NCBI GenBank assembly: GCA_001600455.1
Contig: BCKC01000008.1
Coordinates: 372,001 to 436,000, forward strand
Direction: 5' to 3'
DNA length: 64,000 nucleotides
DNA from: Endocalyx cinctus
Taxonomy: Eukaryota > Ascomycota > Sordariomycetes > Amphisphaeriales > Apiosporaceae
Each line of letters opens with the position of its first letter. The first letter of the stretch is position 1. Positions 24,837-36,489 of the stretch are shown piece after piece. The translations under genes and the position numbers were made by a program. The notes below the pieces were generated by a model. It was not told where the DNA came from, did not search any database, and saw nothing but the letters and a program-made list of their open reading frames with translations.

Positions 24837-25756
24837 TCGTTTTATACTCCCAACGTCGAATATCACGCATATATAACTACGTGAGCATTTCATTGAACCA
24901 TTCGCATTGTCTTCACATAGAATGCGCTCGTCATTCTTTTTTTCTTCTCCTTTTTGTTCATTATACACTCGTTTGTAAGGATAGTAAGGGGGAGCCGGCA
25001 TTGCTTTCCCTCTACATACTTTCCTAAAGAATTATTGGACTTGCATAGTAGACACTGGCGCATAAGTCTCATTTCGGGGTTATGTTTTATTTTGTTTTGT
25101 TTTCTGGTGTCCTGGAGGCATTTGATAGGAGTCTTGGATAATCTTTTGTGTTTGTTCCATCTCACGTTTTCGCCTCATTTTACTTTTTCTGTACATACGT
25201 ATTTTTCAACTCTTTCCAAGTATCAAACTACCCATAGTCAAGATAGACTAAATGGTGTGATGAAACGAAAGAATAGAGGCAATTATCAGATAACTAAATA
25301 CCAATATTCTTATCACAAATGACGTCCCTTACTTCCGGCGGCACTTGAATATCACATGCTGAGAGGAGCGTAGGCGAGGGCCAAAGATATCCATATGCAT
25401 AGTTCGTATTAATATGACTATGCCCCTTAAATACTGTCTTGTAACATACAGTACGCATGTAGCGTAACAGTGGGTGGCGGGATGGCAAGCATGGCGGGGT
25501 TCTGCTAATTTACGCAACTGGGAGCAAATTGCCCCACCATAAATAAAATCTATCAATTTGATTATCAAGCAGCAGAGCTTTTCTCTTTTTTCCTTCGACG
25601 AAAATCTACGTCTTATTAAGATTAAATAAAAAGAAAAAGATTTTTCTATAAATAAGAAAGATCTAATTTTATTTACGGACTTGAAATTTGTGATATTATC
25701 TTTTCATCATCGAACAAAATATTAACTTACAACCAATTGAAAGAAAAAAAAAAGTC
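24837..25756. other. Intergenic region, no gene seen
   Basis: Holds the transporter 3' UTR and the Sqt1 promoter. The Sqt1 start is preceded by an A-rich leader (AAGAAAAAAAAAAGTC) typical of highly expressed fungal genes. Confidence 0.5.
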
Positions 25757-27235
25757 ATGTCTGCTCCGCACCAAGACGAGGACCTCGAAGATGCGCCCGA
25801 GTTGCTTAACGCCGACGATGCACTCGAGGAGATCGATGATGCAGACGGTGATATCGCCATGGATTCTGATGACGAAGAGGCGATAGAGATAAATCTTCAC
25901 AACGATAGTATAGCTTACTTCGACGCACACAAGGACTCCGTCTTTAGCATCGCGCAACACCCCACATTACCAACCCTGATCGCGACAGGAGGAAGTGAAG
26001 GAGATGGCGACGATGCACCGGGGAAGGGCTATGTTTTCGACACGAGCCCCGTCGTTGGCAGACCCGTGCTCCCGCCCAGCTTCAACGCCGACCCCAACAG
26101 CGCCCAGCAGCAGAAGAGCTTCGAGTTAAAACCTACCTTCACCATCGACGGTCACACCGACTCGATCAACACCCTCACCTTCACGCTGCCCAACGGCGAG
26201 TACCTACTTTCGGGTGGCCTAGACGGCCGGTTACGAACCTACAAGCTGTCGGTCGACGCTCGAAACAAGCCCTCGTTCGCGTTCGTGGCCGAGTCGCAGG
26301 AAGTGCCCGAGATCAACTGGCTGGCGCCCTGCCCGTCGGATAAATACCCCAACACGGTCGCGCTCGGCGCCTCGGATGGGTCAGTCTGGGTGTACACCAT
26401 CGACGCGGCCGACACGGCCAACCCGATGCAGATCGTCCAGAGCTACTTCCTGCACACGGCAGCCTGCACGGCGGGCGCCTGGTCGCCCGACGGCCTGCTC
26501 CTCGCCACCGTGTCCGAGGACAGCTCCCTGCAGGTCTGGGACGTCTGGGGCGAGGCCGCGGCTAAAGGGCTCACCAACGACAACGGCCAGACCGTCGTCT
26601 CGCTCACGGGCGCCGATCAGCGCTTCGAGGTCGAGGGCGGCCTCTACTCGGTCGCGATCGACCCGCGCGGCGCGTTAGTAGCCGTCGGCGGCGCCGGCGG
26701 GTCCATCAAGATCGTCGGGTTACCGCGACTAGGCGCGGAAAATTCGGCGCCCGCTGCCGGCGGGAAGAAGGCGAAAGGCGGGAAAGCCGCGGCGGCGGAG
26801 TCGGGCGCGGCGGGTACGATCCTCGCGGACCTGCACACGCAGCAGGACAGCATCGAGACGCTCTCGTTCTCGCCCAACAACCCGCTCCTCGCGGCCGGCA
26901 GCGTCGACGGTAGCATCGCGATCTACGACACGGCGAGGCGGTTCGCGGTCCGGAGGCACGTCAAGGACGCGCACGACGAGTTCAGCGTGGTCAAGGTCGA
27001 ATTCGTGAAGAAGGGTTTGGGGGATGGGTGGTTGTTGACGAGTTGCGGTATGGACGGCGTGGTCCGGAGGTGGGACGCTCGCGGCACGGCCGAGACGGGT
27101 AGCCTGGTGAAGGAGTGGAGGGGCCATAGGGGTGATGGCGAGGGTGGTGGTGTTCTGGGTTTCGTCCAGGGCGTTACGGGCGAGAGGATCGTCACGGCGG
27201 GCGATGATGGTGTGGTGTTGGTTTTTGAGGTTTAG
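25757..27235 (+). CDS. SQT1: Ribosome assembly WD40 protein Sqt1 (Rpl10 chaperone)
   Basis: Single exon, 492 aa. An acidic N-terminal tail (residues 1-45, DEDLEDAPELL...DSDDEEA) leads into NLHNDSIAYFDAHKDSVFSI, the conserved entry of the Sqt1/AAMP WD40 family. Repeats are visible at FTIDGHTDSINTLTF, AWSPDGLLLATVSEDSSLQVWDV, LYSVAIDPRGALVAVGGAGG, IETLSFSPNNPLLAAGSVDGS and LLTSCGMDGVVRRWDARG. Sqt1 binds nascent Rpl10 (uL16) and escorts it to the 60S subunit. A Gly/Ala/Lys-rich insert (GGKKAKGGKAAAAESGAAG, about residues 334-353) interrupts a blade and is high in GC, as is the whole gene compared with flanks. Confidence 0.88.
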   Translation: MSAPHQDEDLEDAPELLNADDALEEIDDADGDIAMDSDDEEAIEINLHNDSIAYFDAHKDSVFSIAQHPTLPTLIATGGSEGDGDDAPGKGYVFDTSPVVGRPVLPPSFNADPNSAQQQKSFELKPTFTIDGHTDSINTLTFTLPNGEYLLSGGLDGRLRTYKLSVDARNKPSFAFVAESQEVPEINWLAPCPSDKYPNTVALGASDGSVWVYTIDAADTANPMQIVQSYFLHTAACTAGAWSPDGLLLATVSEDSSLQVWDVWGEAAAKGLTNDNGQTVVSLTGADQRFEVEGGLYSVAIDPRGALVAVGGAGGSIKIVGLPRLGAENSAPAAGGKKAKGGKAAAAESGAAGTILADLHTQQDSIETLSFSPNNPLLAAGSVDGSIAIYDTARRFAVRRHVKDAHDEFSVVKVEFVKKGLGDGWLLTSCGMDGVVRRWDARGTAETGSLVKEWRGHRGDGEGGGVLGFVQGVTGERIVTAGDDGVVLVFEV

Positions 27236-28341
27236 ATTCGTTATGCGGTATAGAAATGAAATGAAATAAAATAAATAAAATAGGGCTATGTTATGACGTT
27301 TGTTAATTAACTTTTGCTTTTGTGGTTGATGGCCTTGTTACTGACCATTTTCTACGTATTAAGGTCATTGAATTGACTGGTTACCATACGGACGATCGAC
27401 GTCAATAATTAAAATTAAATTACCATGTAGATATCTATATTGCATGGTCGAATAATACTTTGATTTTTATGCTTGTTATTATTTATCTTCATCGAAAATT
27501 CCAATTCTCCAATATCCTTGACCGGCGACGAAAAGGATGAGCGCACTGACCATATCAACTAGGATTCCCCCTTAACTATGGAGAAAAATCTACCGTCGTC
27601 CGATAGGATAGAGAACGAAGCGACCTACCTATTTCAGCGGATATGCACTAATTTACGAATTTACGCAAGGTGTAAAGATACCTAGATAACTCCTGGAATA
27701 CGTGTATTTTTCAGCTCTCGAAGAGTCTAGTATATCTTTTTTCTGTTCTCTCTCTTCGTTCTCCAAGTTATAAATTGTTACTTTCTAACAGACCTGAATT
27801 ATGTAAGGAGTCAATCATAAGCACAATAAACTGCTCATGCCCCCTTGTTTTACGCGAGTATTCGCGATTATAAAGAATTTTAATTTCTCGGGCCGAAATA
27901 TTAATGGAAAGGAAGAGAAGAAAAAAAGATGTTACACATAAATCGTAGCTCAACCAACAGATCCTTTCTCACGGTTTCCCCGGGGCAAGTCCTAAATTTA
28001 TCCAACGAAATGAGTCTGTGGATACCGAATACCAGGATACAACAGCTTAAGAGGTAATCCATGTGGCACAGCGATTCCATTTATGGAGTGTTTATGAAAT
28101 CACTACTATACGACCTCGCGGGAATGACGATTCGATCGACTGGTTGGTGCAGGTCTAATGTAGTTAATTAATAGTGTATATGTATAATTAAGCCCGCTTC
28201 CTCGCGGCTTCGAGGGAGCCCAAGCCCTATAATTATGACTGAAAGTGCATGTTTGCACGGCTGTTCCCTCAAAGTGTCTCTTTTTCTACTCCGTCAATTG
28301 ACCGACACTCCTTAGAACAGTCAAGAAAAGAGACTTCAAAG
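27236..28341. other. Intergenic region, no gene seen
   Basis: AT-rich DNA between two plus-strand genes. No repeat or RNA gene was recognised. Confidence 0.5.
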
Positions 28342-29782
28342 ATGGCTCGGTATACAAGCGGTCTTATTCTGGCCACTGGCCTACTCACTCAAATCGCACA
28401 GGGTATCGCGACACCGGCAAGCACACTTGACCGCGACGGTCTCGAGAGACGAGATTTCATAAGCGACACAGTGGAAGATCTAACGTCGGTCACGAGCATA
28501 TTAAGTTCTTTGACACCGAGCAGTGAACCCTCCTCCATTGAAGATGTTTTCGCCGCACTTGAAAGCGTATACAACTCCAATCCCAAGCCGAACCTCTTCG
28601 AATTAGTAGGACAGATCATATCCGCCGGCCTATCCACCATCGGCCTCGACGACGTCGAGGAATATTTATCAGACCTCGCCTCCGGTTCAGCCGCAAGCGA
28701 TTCAAACGTCAACACGCGCGAACCGACAACAACTATCTATCCGCAGGCCTCAGAACTAGATGCGCCGTACAGTCTATCGGAAGAAACGTTGCGAGGCGCG
28801 ATCCACATCCCGTCTGGATTCCGGTACGGAGCGGACGACGCGCCCCAGCCGATAATCCTCGTAGCTCTGACGGGGAACCCGGGGTACGTCGCGTGGGCGG
28901 GGTCGTACATCCCCCTGCTGCAAAACGAGACGACGAGCATCGGCGACCCGGTCTGGCTCAACATACCGGGGGATTCGCTCGACGACGTGCAGGTCAACTC
29001 CGAGTTCGTCGCGTACGCGGTCAACTACGTCTCGGGCGTCAGCGGCGGGCGTTCCGTCGCCGTCTTCGGGTGCTCCCAGGGGAACTGGAACGCCCACTGG
29101 GCGTTCAAGTACTGGCCCTCGACGCGCGCCAAAGTATCCGACCACGTCGCCTTCTCGCCCGCGTACGACGGCTCGGAGCTCGCGAGCTTGCTGACCCTCG
29201 TGCCGCTTCCGCCGGCTTGGGTGCAGGCCAAGTACGAGAGCGACTTCGCCGTGGCCTTAGCGAGCGACGGGGGCGATTCGGCTTACGTGCCGACGACGAA
29301 TATCTACTCGGCCACGGACATGGTGGCGCAGCCGCAGTCCGGACCCGACGCTACGGGTGCGCTGGACGACGCTAGAGGGGTCGGCGTCGCGAACGTCTTG
29401 GTGCAGGACGTCTGTCCGGGACAGCCGGCGGGGGCGTTCTGGGGGCACGACGAGATCACGGCGAGTTCGCTGGCTTACGCGCTGGCGAAGGACGCGTTGG
29501 CGCACGACGGACCGGCGAGCGTGGATCGATTGGATTTGTCGACTATATGCGGCGAGTTTTTGGCGCCCGGGTTGACGCTGCAGGATTTCCTGGTGGTGCT
29601 GAATACGTACGTTTATTCGGGGGCTCAGTTGCTGCTGTACCCGCAGAAGTCGTGGACGGAGCCTGCGATTCAAGGTGAGCTAATTTAATTCTTTTTTACT
29701 TACTCAAAACCACGTCACCCCATTCGACTACGAATATATCAAATAGTATGCTAATAGTGACCACACAGATTATGCTAAATGA
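28342..29782 (+). CDS. Secreted lipase, Candida antarctica lipase B (CalB)-like alpha/beta hydrolase
   Basis: Exons 28342-29674 and 29769-29782 encode 448 aa. The start at 28342 gives a signal peptide (MARYTSGLILATGLLTQIAQG); an upstream in-frame ATG (28249) would bury it. After a pro-region (to about residue 125) comes the hydrolase core: LVALTGNPGYVAWAGSYIPL, nucleophile Ser245 in GCSQG, acid Asp326 in SATD and His369 in GHDEI, so the triad is complete. The CalB family has an S/T-W-S-Q-G elbow; here Cys occupies the position before Ser. Such enzymes hydrolyse acylglycerols or other esters outside the cell. The last exon is only 14 nt (ending DYAK-stop), required because the unspliced frame ends just after the donor. 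The core is unusually GC-rich. Confidence 0.85.
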
Positions 29783-30742
29783 GGGATGTAGTATAAGATG
29801 TGTATATACTATGTAGACTAAAGACGCGATATAGAGGTAATACGACACCGTAACTGCGCCACTAAGTATTTCCAGACTCTTTATTGAAAGCCACGTCCTA
29901 TCACAAGATCAGCCTTGACGTATAGAGAGAAGTAACTAATGCGGGTGACTCTATAATGTTGAGCCTGATAAATATCATAACTCTAGGCTGTGCTTAAGGG
30001 GGGTGATGAAAGTGGATTGAAAGTTATTAGAAATCAACACTACTAACTTCAATGTAGCACTACTTCAGAGTGTCTACAAAGTAGTGCTATCTTTGAAGTA
30101 AGGAGAGCAGCGGTTATATCCGGCCTCTTAGAGAGAAATCCTAGTTTGTTTATGGTGACGTCGGCAGTGCCTGGATCATGCGACATGTATCAGATTGAGG
30201 GAAATCAAAATTCTGGACTCTAGATTGGTTTTCGAAAGCACTGCCCGAATCAATTGAGAATACCAATTATACGGTTATATTGTGTAGGTTCGCTATGCCG
30301 AGGTGGCTTCATTTGTTCATTATGAATCATACTTCATCAGTAACTCGAACAACATCTGATTGGTAGAAATTGAAAGGTCCAGTGGCGATGCGGTGGGGAA
30401 GCTCTTTTATAGCACTATTCTTTGGCCTTAAAGGGTTAAATCTCGTAGTGGACAGTGGACAGTAATAGCTTTCGACTCACTGAACTCGAATTGACCAATG
30501 ACAAAGGAAAAACACGATCTGTAGAGGTTGAGAATCATTGAGTTGAAATCTAGGCAGGTCAAGATGTATAAAACAAATAGCAATTCCTTTCAATTCAATC
30601 TCTATTATTCCATATCAATTACATCTTGTCTTAGACGCATCGATACCTAGTATAACCACTGCACTTCAGCTTAACTCACTCAAGAACTAACATTACCCCT
30701 AACTACTCAAGTAGCTACGGTACCCTTAGCTCATCGATACTT
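29783..30742. other. Intergenic region with a 20-bp hairpin
   Basis: Apart from the inverted repeat at 30046-30099 nothing is seen. The last 150 bases are the pyrimidine/adenine-rich leader of the zinc-finger gene. Confidence 0.5.
30046..30099. repeat. Imperfect inverted repeat (hairpin)
   Basis: Arms ACTTCAATGTAGCACTACT (30046-30064) and AGTAGTGCTATCTTTGAAGT (30080-30099) pair with one bulge and a mismatch around a 15-nt loop. It lies about 270 bp past the lipase stop. It could be a transposon relic or a transcript structure. Confidence 0.65.
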
Positions 30743-31735
30743 ATGCTAGGCGCAACGACAGCTACAACTTCAACCACAACTGCAACATTATCGAATTTAC
30801 CAATGAGTCTGTCATCAAATTCTGACATAGACACTACCCTGACATCTTCCATGGAGCTTATAGACTCTCCTACCGCAAACCTTCAGCCATTCGCACCGGG
30901 GCAATGTCTGTTCTGTCCCACTTCCTCACCAAATTTCACAGACAGTGTGCTACACATGCAAAAGTCACATAGTCTATTTATTCCACATCGCCGGCATCTC
31001 ATAGTTGACCTCGAAACTCTCTTCAAGTATCTACATCTTATTATTTTTGGGTACCGAGAGTGTATACAATGCGGAACGGAGAGGACTACCGTGCAAGCGG
31101 TACAGCAACATATGACCGGTAAAGGTCACTGCAAGTTTGACGTATTAGAGCCAGACTCGGAATTTGCCGAGTTTTACGACTTCTCCCTTGAGCTAGAAGA
31201 TGATCCGGAGAGTGATACCGAGAGAGATGACGACGAAACAAATCATAAGGAGGCGACGGCAAGCGCAAGGAGAAAACCCATACTGGCTGACGAAGACTCG
31301 ATTCGTTTACCGTCGGGAAAAATAATATCGAGGCAGTCATCAGCGCAGCCTGGGCCATCGAACACTCAGTCGCGACGTCGAACTCGAATAGTGGCTTCAC
31401 AACTAGAATACTTACTGGAGGAACCCGACGAGCCGGTGGAGAAAGAGTCTAATAGAGAGGAAGTTAATTCCGATACACGATTAGTATTGTCGAAGAGGGA
31501 GAAAAGAGAGAGGGCAAGGATAACGTGTCAGTTGACAAGTATGAGCGTCAACGATCGGAATAGCTTGATGCACCTCCCTCAATCTCAACACTTGTCGATA
31601 TTAGCGACGCAGCAGAGGCATACAGACAGGGTTCAAAAAGAAGAGAGGCGGAGGCAGGGGCGAATTGACCGAAAGGGGAATAAGAATTTGTATGCGTATT
31701 GGCACACTGAAACGCCCGTTTATCAGTGTGGCTAG
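30743..31735 (+). CDS. C2H2 zinc-finger protein, shortened REI1/ZNF622-like
   Basis: Intronless, 330 aa. Two zinc fingers of the Rei1 type are visible: CLFCP...HMQKSH (C55, C58, H71, H76) and CIQCG...HMTGKGH (C107, C110, H123, H129), joined by a linker with VDLETLFKYLHLIIFG, which mirrors the Rei1/ZNF622 core. The N-terminal finger that full-length Rei1 carries ahead of this core is absent; the N-terminus is instead a Thr/Ser-rich tail. The C-terminus is highly basic (KREKRERARI, QKEERRRQGRIDRKGNKN). Rei1 acts in cytoplasmic 60S maturation, so a ribosome-related role is possible, but this is probably a lineage paralogue rather than the core factor. All eight zinc ligands are intact. Confidence 0.78.
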   Translation: MLGATTATTSTTTATLSNLPMSLSSNSDIDTTLTSSMELIDSPTANLQPFAPGQCLFCPTSSPNFTDSVLHMQKSHSLFIPHRRHLIVDLETLFKYLHLIIFGYRECIQCGTERTTVQAVQQHMTGKGHCKFDVLEPDSEFAEFYDFSLELEDDPESDTERDDDETNHKEATASARRKPILADEDSIRLPSGKIISRQSSAQPGPSNTQSRRRTRIVASQLEYLLEEPDEPVEKESNREEVNSDTRLVLSKREKRERARITCQLTSMSVNDRNSLMHLPQSQHLSILATQQRHTDRVQKEERRRQGRIDRKGNKNLYAYWHTETPVYQCG

Positions 31736-32430
31736 GCCGACTGGACGGCTATTTTCGCTCTGCTTGAAGGGTGGCCTAAGGGCGGCCGTGAGTTTTCAGG
31801 AATGTACTAAATATTTATTTGATATTGGAAGTAGTTATTTAATTAGATAAAATATATTATTCGTGGATTTTAAATGGACTACAAAATTAGAAGAAGAAAA
31901 AGTAATACACTCAAAAATAAATTGATAAAACCCCAGATATGTCGAACAATCTACATAATTACCTTCTTGTTCTTTTCAAGAATAGTGCTCATTGTTCTCT
32001 TGGACGTTTCGAGTGGTTGTCGTGTATCTTCCACCTTTTTCAGCCCGGCTCTTCCGTTTCATAATATTTATTACCACGATATTTTATCAAGGCCCATTTT
32101 TAAGCGATCATAATTGGCTTGATAACCTATCTGCCTATGTATGCACATATACGCTGGCTAGGTGGCGGAGTGGTAGAGTGGCAAAGTGGGTGCGGAGAGT
32201 CAGCATAAGCATAAGGCTCTCAGGCTTACATGACTCCAACAGTCTAAAATCATCTAGATATATAAACTGTCATATGTTAAAAAAATCATTTTTGCTTGAC
32301 TATAGCGTCGTTATATTCAGTTAGACGCAGTTAATGAAACGCTTGAAAGACCCTATTGCTGTTTCAAATTTTAGTTTGACCAGATTCAGACATTCAGTGA
32401 GCTGTGAACTCTCTTGTTTTCATCATCATC
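31736..32430. other. Intergenic region, no gene seen
   Basis: AT-rich. Ends in a short (CAT)n run directly before the HET start codon. Confidence 0.5.
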
Positions 32431-34246
32431 ATGTGGTTGCTTCATTCAAAAACGTACCGATTGGAATGTTTCAACGTTGAATCTGATATTCCCAAGTACG
32501 CCATTCTCTCACATACCTGGGCAAAGAAGGAAGAGAATTTTTTCCAAACGCTTCGCAAAATGGACGAGGGTTCGACATCTCCCTCGGACGTGCTAGAAAA
32601 CCGTGCAGGTTGGAATAAGATATATGGCGCCTGCGACTTAGCTTCTCAGCGAGGATATAACTACATATGGATCAACTCATGCTGTATTGATCACTCCAGC
32701 AGTGCAGAACTCCAGGAATCCATCAACTCTATGTTCAGGTGGTACGAAAACGCAGATATCTGTTTTGCGTATCTTCAGGATGTTACTGCGACAGAGGATA
32801 TCGTTACCACATATCATTTACTACGCCGATCTATCTGGTTCACAAGAGGATGGACGCTGCAAGAACTCCTCGCTCCCCTGCATGTTGAGTTTCTTGACAC
32901 GTCATGGAGAAGTATTGGTTTGAAAGCCGAAATGTTGGATCTCTTAGGAGATATCACCGGCATCGACCATACATATCTTGAACGTCGTGAAGATAAAAAC
33001 GTGGGAGGCGCTTTTGAGAACTTAGAAACCGCGAGCATCGCTCAGAGAATGTCCTGGGCAGCGGACAGACAAACAACACGAAGCGAGGACATTGCTTACT
33101 GCCTTCTGGGTTTGTTTAACGTTAATATGCCAATGTTGTACGGGGAAGGTGGTCCAAAAGCTTTCCAAAGACTCCAGGAAGAGATATTAAAGACTGATGA
33201 TGACTGCTCTTTGCTTGCTTGGGGATATATGGAGCCTCCTGACCAAGCTTGTTCATACACTCATTCAGTACACGCAACACACCCGGCACGTTTCAAATAT
33301 TGTGGGAAGATTGTGAAAAAGCCGTTCCGAAAATTTAGGGCTCCTTCATTCTCTATGATCCAAAGAGGTCTACAGATAACATTACCAGTCATATCCGACG
33401 TGAATCACGAGAAACTGGTATATGGCGTCTTGGCTTGTGGGCCCTACGTTAAGCAGTCCGTTAGAATATCACAGGCAGAATTTCTGGCAGTTCCTTTAGT
33501 ATCTACGCAAATATGCCCAGAACGTGAACTAGGCGAACAACCTCGAGAAAACGAATTCTTACGTCCACCCTGGTGGAAACCTGTACTGGTCTCATCATGG
33601 GGTTGGTCTCGAGCAGAGTCTCAAAAGGTCGTAATTCGTCGTCCTTCAACAAGGAATATTGAACCTTTTTGGAGATCGCCTTTCACGTTCAGATTTTCAA
33701 CTTCCTCAGAATACCCTGTTGAAGTCGTAGGAACTTATCCACCCCAGCCTAATTATTGCCTCCTACTTCGTCAGCTTCAACCAGAGAGACATATTTTGTG
33801 ATAGGAAGTACGACACAGGAAAGAAAACGATCCACATAAAGATTTTCGAAGATAATTTTCTTATTGTTCTTGAATATGAGGCATTACCTTTTTTATACAC
33901 CGCGGTGAAGACTCCAAATCAACGGATTCATTGTGAAGTTTTCAAAATAAGCAGCGACTTCTGTCTCGATTCATATTACGACCTGATTAATGATTATAAA
34001 TTTAAAGACCCGCAACTTGAACGCACTATGGAGGATTCTGAATATCATTTTATTATCGACAACACTAAATTTTTAACTATCAGACTCCACGAGGACTCAA
34101 AATACAATTTCACCAGTATATCCACATCAGTGTCAGCCAGGTCACCCAAGGATATCGAGAATTCTATATATGAGATAGACGATAAGTGTGCAATTCTCAA
34201 AAAATATAACTACGTATCACATATTTTGATGGAGACGTGGGACTGA
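32431..34246 (+). pseudogene. HET-domain (heterokaryon incompatibility) gene with a 3' frameshift and a repeat-derived stop
   Basis: The main frame 32431-33801 encodes 456 aa starting MWLLHSKTYRLECF, with the HET motifs KYAILSHTW (about residues 22-30), YNYIWINSCCID, RSIWFTRGWTLQELLAP and EDIAYCLLGLFNVNMPMLYG, the last being typical of HET-E/HET-D-like proteins. HET domains trigger programmed cell death on non-self contact. The frame stops at TGA 33799-33801, but the +1 frame is open from 33731 to 34246 with HET-C-terminal-like sequence, so one indel in 33731-33801 probably broke the gene; no intron fits. The final stop of the second frame lies inside a dispersed repeat starting near 34229. 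The HET domain itself is complete, so a shortened active protein is possible. Confidence 0.75.
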
Positions 34247-34499
34247 ATGGGACCTTGGTATCGGAGACGTAAAATTATTAAGGGTGGGATCAAGCTTATT
34301 AATCCGGTCTGAGAGGTTGACTAATCCTGTAATTACGTATTATTAACTTAGGAAGTATAATAAATTAGGTGTTGAGCTGCTGTTCGATTCATAACAGTAG
34401 ATAGTTCCTTAAGCCCTAATCCAATGAAGTATTTATATAGTACAATCAATATGATTACCAAGCGCCCAATCCACATTCATAAGCTCTAAAACTCTCATA
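34229..34499 (+). repeat. Dispersed repeat family R1, copy 1
   Basis: About 270 bp related to the copies at 37864, 52824 and 57937. Diagnostic blocks are GTGGGACT(A/G)AATGGGACC, a TTATAAAT-like TATA region, GTTCGATTCATA and CCTTAAGCCCTAAT. It overlaps the 3' end of the broken HET reading frame. Confidence 0.8.
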
Positions 34500-34727
34500 A
34501 TGAGTGTCAAAGATAATAAAGTAAATGATTAGTTTCGTAGATCAGAAACCAGAGACATCCAGTGGCTACTACACTGTCGAGAAAATACCGGACATGAATT
34601 TTTTTTTTCTTTTTTTTTCTAATGAAGATTTAGAGCATATACATAGTTGGTAATAGTCAGTCAAAGGTTGAATTAACATGCTAATTAATTTGCTTGTAGA
34701 ACATGTCGAGTAGTCGGGAGCCGTGTC

Positions 34728-36489
34728 TTACACGGAAGTTGAAACCTCATCTATCATAACTCTCCATTCCTCCCACACGATTTCTGCATAAGTTTGGTTT
34801 TGTAAGACTTCGATACCCGTCAATGCAAGTATCTTTGCGGTCTGGATGGCCGATTGATGAGCAAAGTCCTAGATAGAGATTATTATGAGTCATCTCATAC
34901 CACTGAACTACTTGGAATGTACTCAAATATCGGGACTTACCGTGCCGGCAAGCTCTCGGAAGCCTGCGTTGTGTACCGGAGCAGTTCCGCCAACAGGGAA
35001 ACTAACTTGGATCGCCGGAAGGAACCATGATACATTTCCCTGCATTAGTTTTTAAAGTGAAATTAGTAAATGGTATATCTTGCGCAGTCAAATCTTGTGC
35101 GCGTACCTGATCAGACGACGCGGAGCCTGCTTCTCCCTTGTCTCGCGAATCTTCGGGTGGGGTTATGGTGAAATTAGCCGTTTGCGGGTCGTTCGCTGGA
35201 TCAAGATACTTCATTTGATATTGATAAAAGGTGTTCGCCAACTGGAAACTCGGATTCTGGTCCCAGTAGTCCTGGAAAGCGTTGATCTCTACTGTCGTGT
35301 TTGTACCGTTACCAGACGCGTATAATATAGCGTGGACCTGCTCAAGGACTTGGTCACGTCGGGGTCTGGATGCACGAAGTGATAATTTAGCATCGGGTTC
35401 CCAGCAGGGTCACGAACACAAATTTATAAAAGACAAGGGAAATCAAGTACCTTGTCTCGCCCCTCACTCCCCACTGACTCCCAATATAGTCTGGAATGAT
35501 ATTGGCGACAGAAGTTCCTTGCGTAACGACGTGGTGAATCCTATCGCTAGCTTGGAGCTGTTGACGATACAGGCCAGCCATCTGATAAGCGGCGACGAAG
35601 CCGTCTAGAGCATTTCGACCGTACCAAGGAGAGGCGGCGGCATGCGCGGCGACTTTAGTTAAATTGTTAGCAATCTGGACATTGAATAGAGCGGTCTAAG
35701 GCACGTACGTCCGGTCCAAGAGACATTGGCGCGCCAAGAAGCTAGAGTCCTCCACCAGGCTTCGTACTCCGAATTACCGGGATGGGCCATCAAACTACAA
35801 TCGAGATTGTCGTAGGCGCCGGCCTCGAGTAACTTTACCTTTCCACCACCGCCCTCTTCTGCCGGTGTGCCGAGGAGACTATAATAGTCGGTACCCATGA
35901 TGTTAGTCTTGGCAGTTCGGAGCTCCGATAAGCCAGGCGGATAATAACTTAATCGACATACACAACCTTGCCTTTAACGCCTCCATTTTCCAGAGCCTCT
36001 TTAACGCCAATGGCAGCCGCGACTCCGACGGTGGCGATGAGGTTATGACCGCAAGAATGACCTATTCCCGGAAGGGCGTCAAATTCGGAGTTGAAAGATA
36101 CGGCGCGTCCATCCCCGTTGGAAAACTCTGCTCTGAAGGCGGTACTGATATTGTAGGCGCTCCGGGTCACGGTGAAACCTTGCTCTTCGAGGTAGTCCGT
36201 GAGGACTTGGTGCGCGTGAAATTCTTGATACGCGATCTCCGGGTTCTCCCATATCTTTTTGGGCTACATGTTAGAAAAAAAAGAAAGGATGACTCGCGGA
36301 AATGGAACCTGTCTTGACTGTACGAAGCGAAACCGACAGAAAACTTACTTCTGTGTTGAGAGTTCTCAAGCCATCATTTCGATCGTCGATAGCGGCGAAG
36401 ACTTGATCGGCCAAGTCATCGGCGACGGAGAGCTTCGCCGTAAGCGCCGACGCGAGGAACGCGAGGCCGAGTTTCCGTACAGATTGCAT
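34728..36489 (-). CDS. Secreted or vesicular M20-family metallopeptidase/amidohydrolase
   Basis: Seven exons (36489-36349, 36263-35962, 35878-35709, 35652-35451, 35365-35107, 35039-34941, 34868-34728) give 437 aa; an in-frame ATG at 36564 would add 25 residues. The chosen start gives a hydrophobic leader (MQSVRKLGLAFLASALTAKLS). Motifs of the M20 peptidase family (ACY1L2/PM20D2-like) are NPEIAYQEFHAHQ, FDALPGIGHSCGHN (metal ligands), LLGTPAEEGGGGK (catalytic Glu pair), HAAASPWYGRNALD and GTSVANIIPDY, then a C-terminal dimer or lid part with several N-glycosylation sequons (NGTNTT, NFT, NVS). Family members remove amino-acid or acyl groups from small amides using two zinc ions. Some fungal relatives sit beside biosynthetic genes, but no such cluster is seen here. 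Confidence 0.85.

Noticed and set aside
28893..29375. 160-codon plus-strand ORF inside the lipase
   Set aside because: Arg-rich out-of-frame shadow caused by high GC in the lipase exon.
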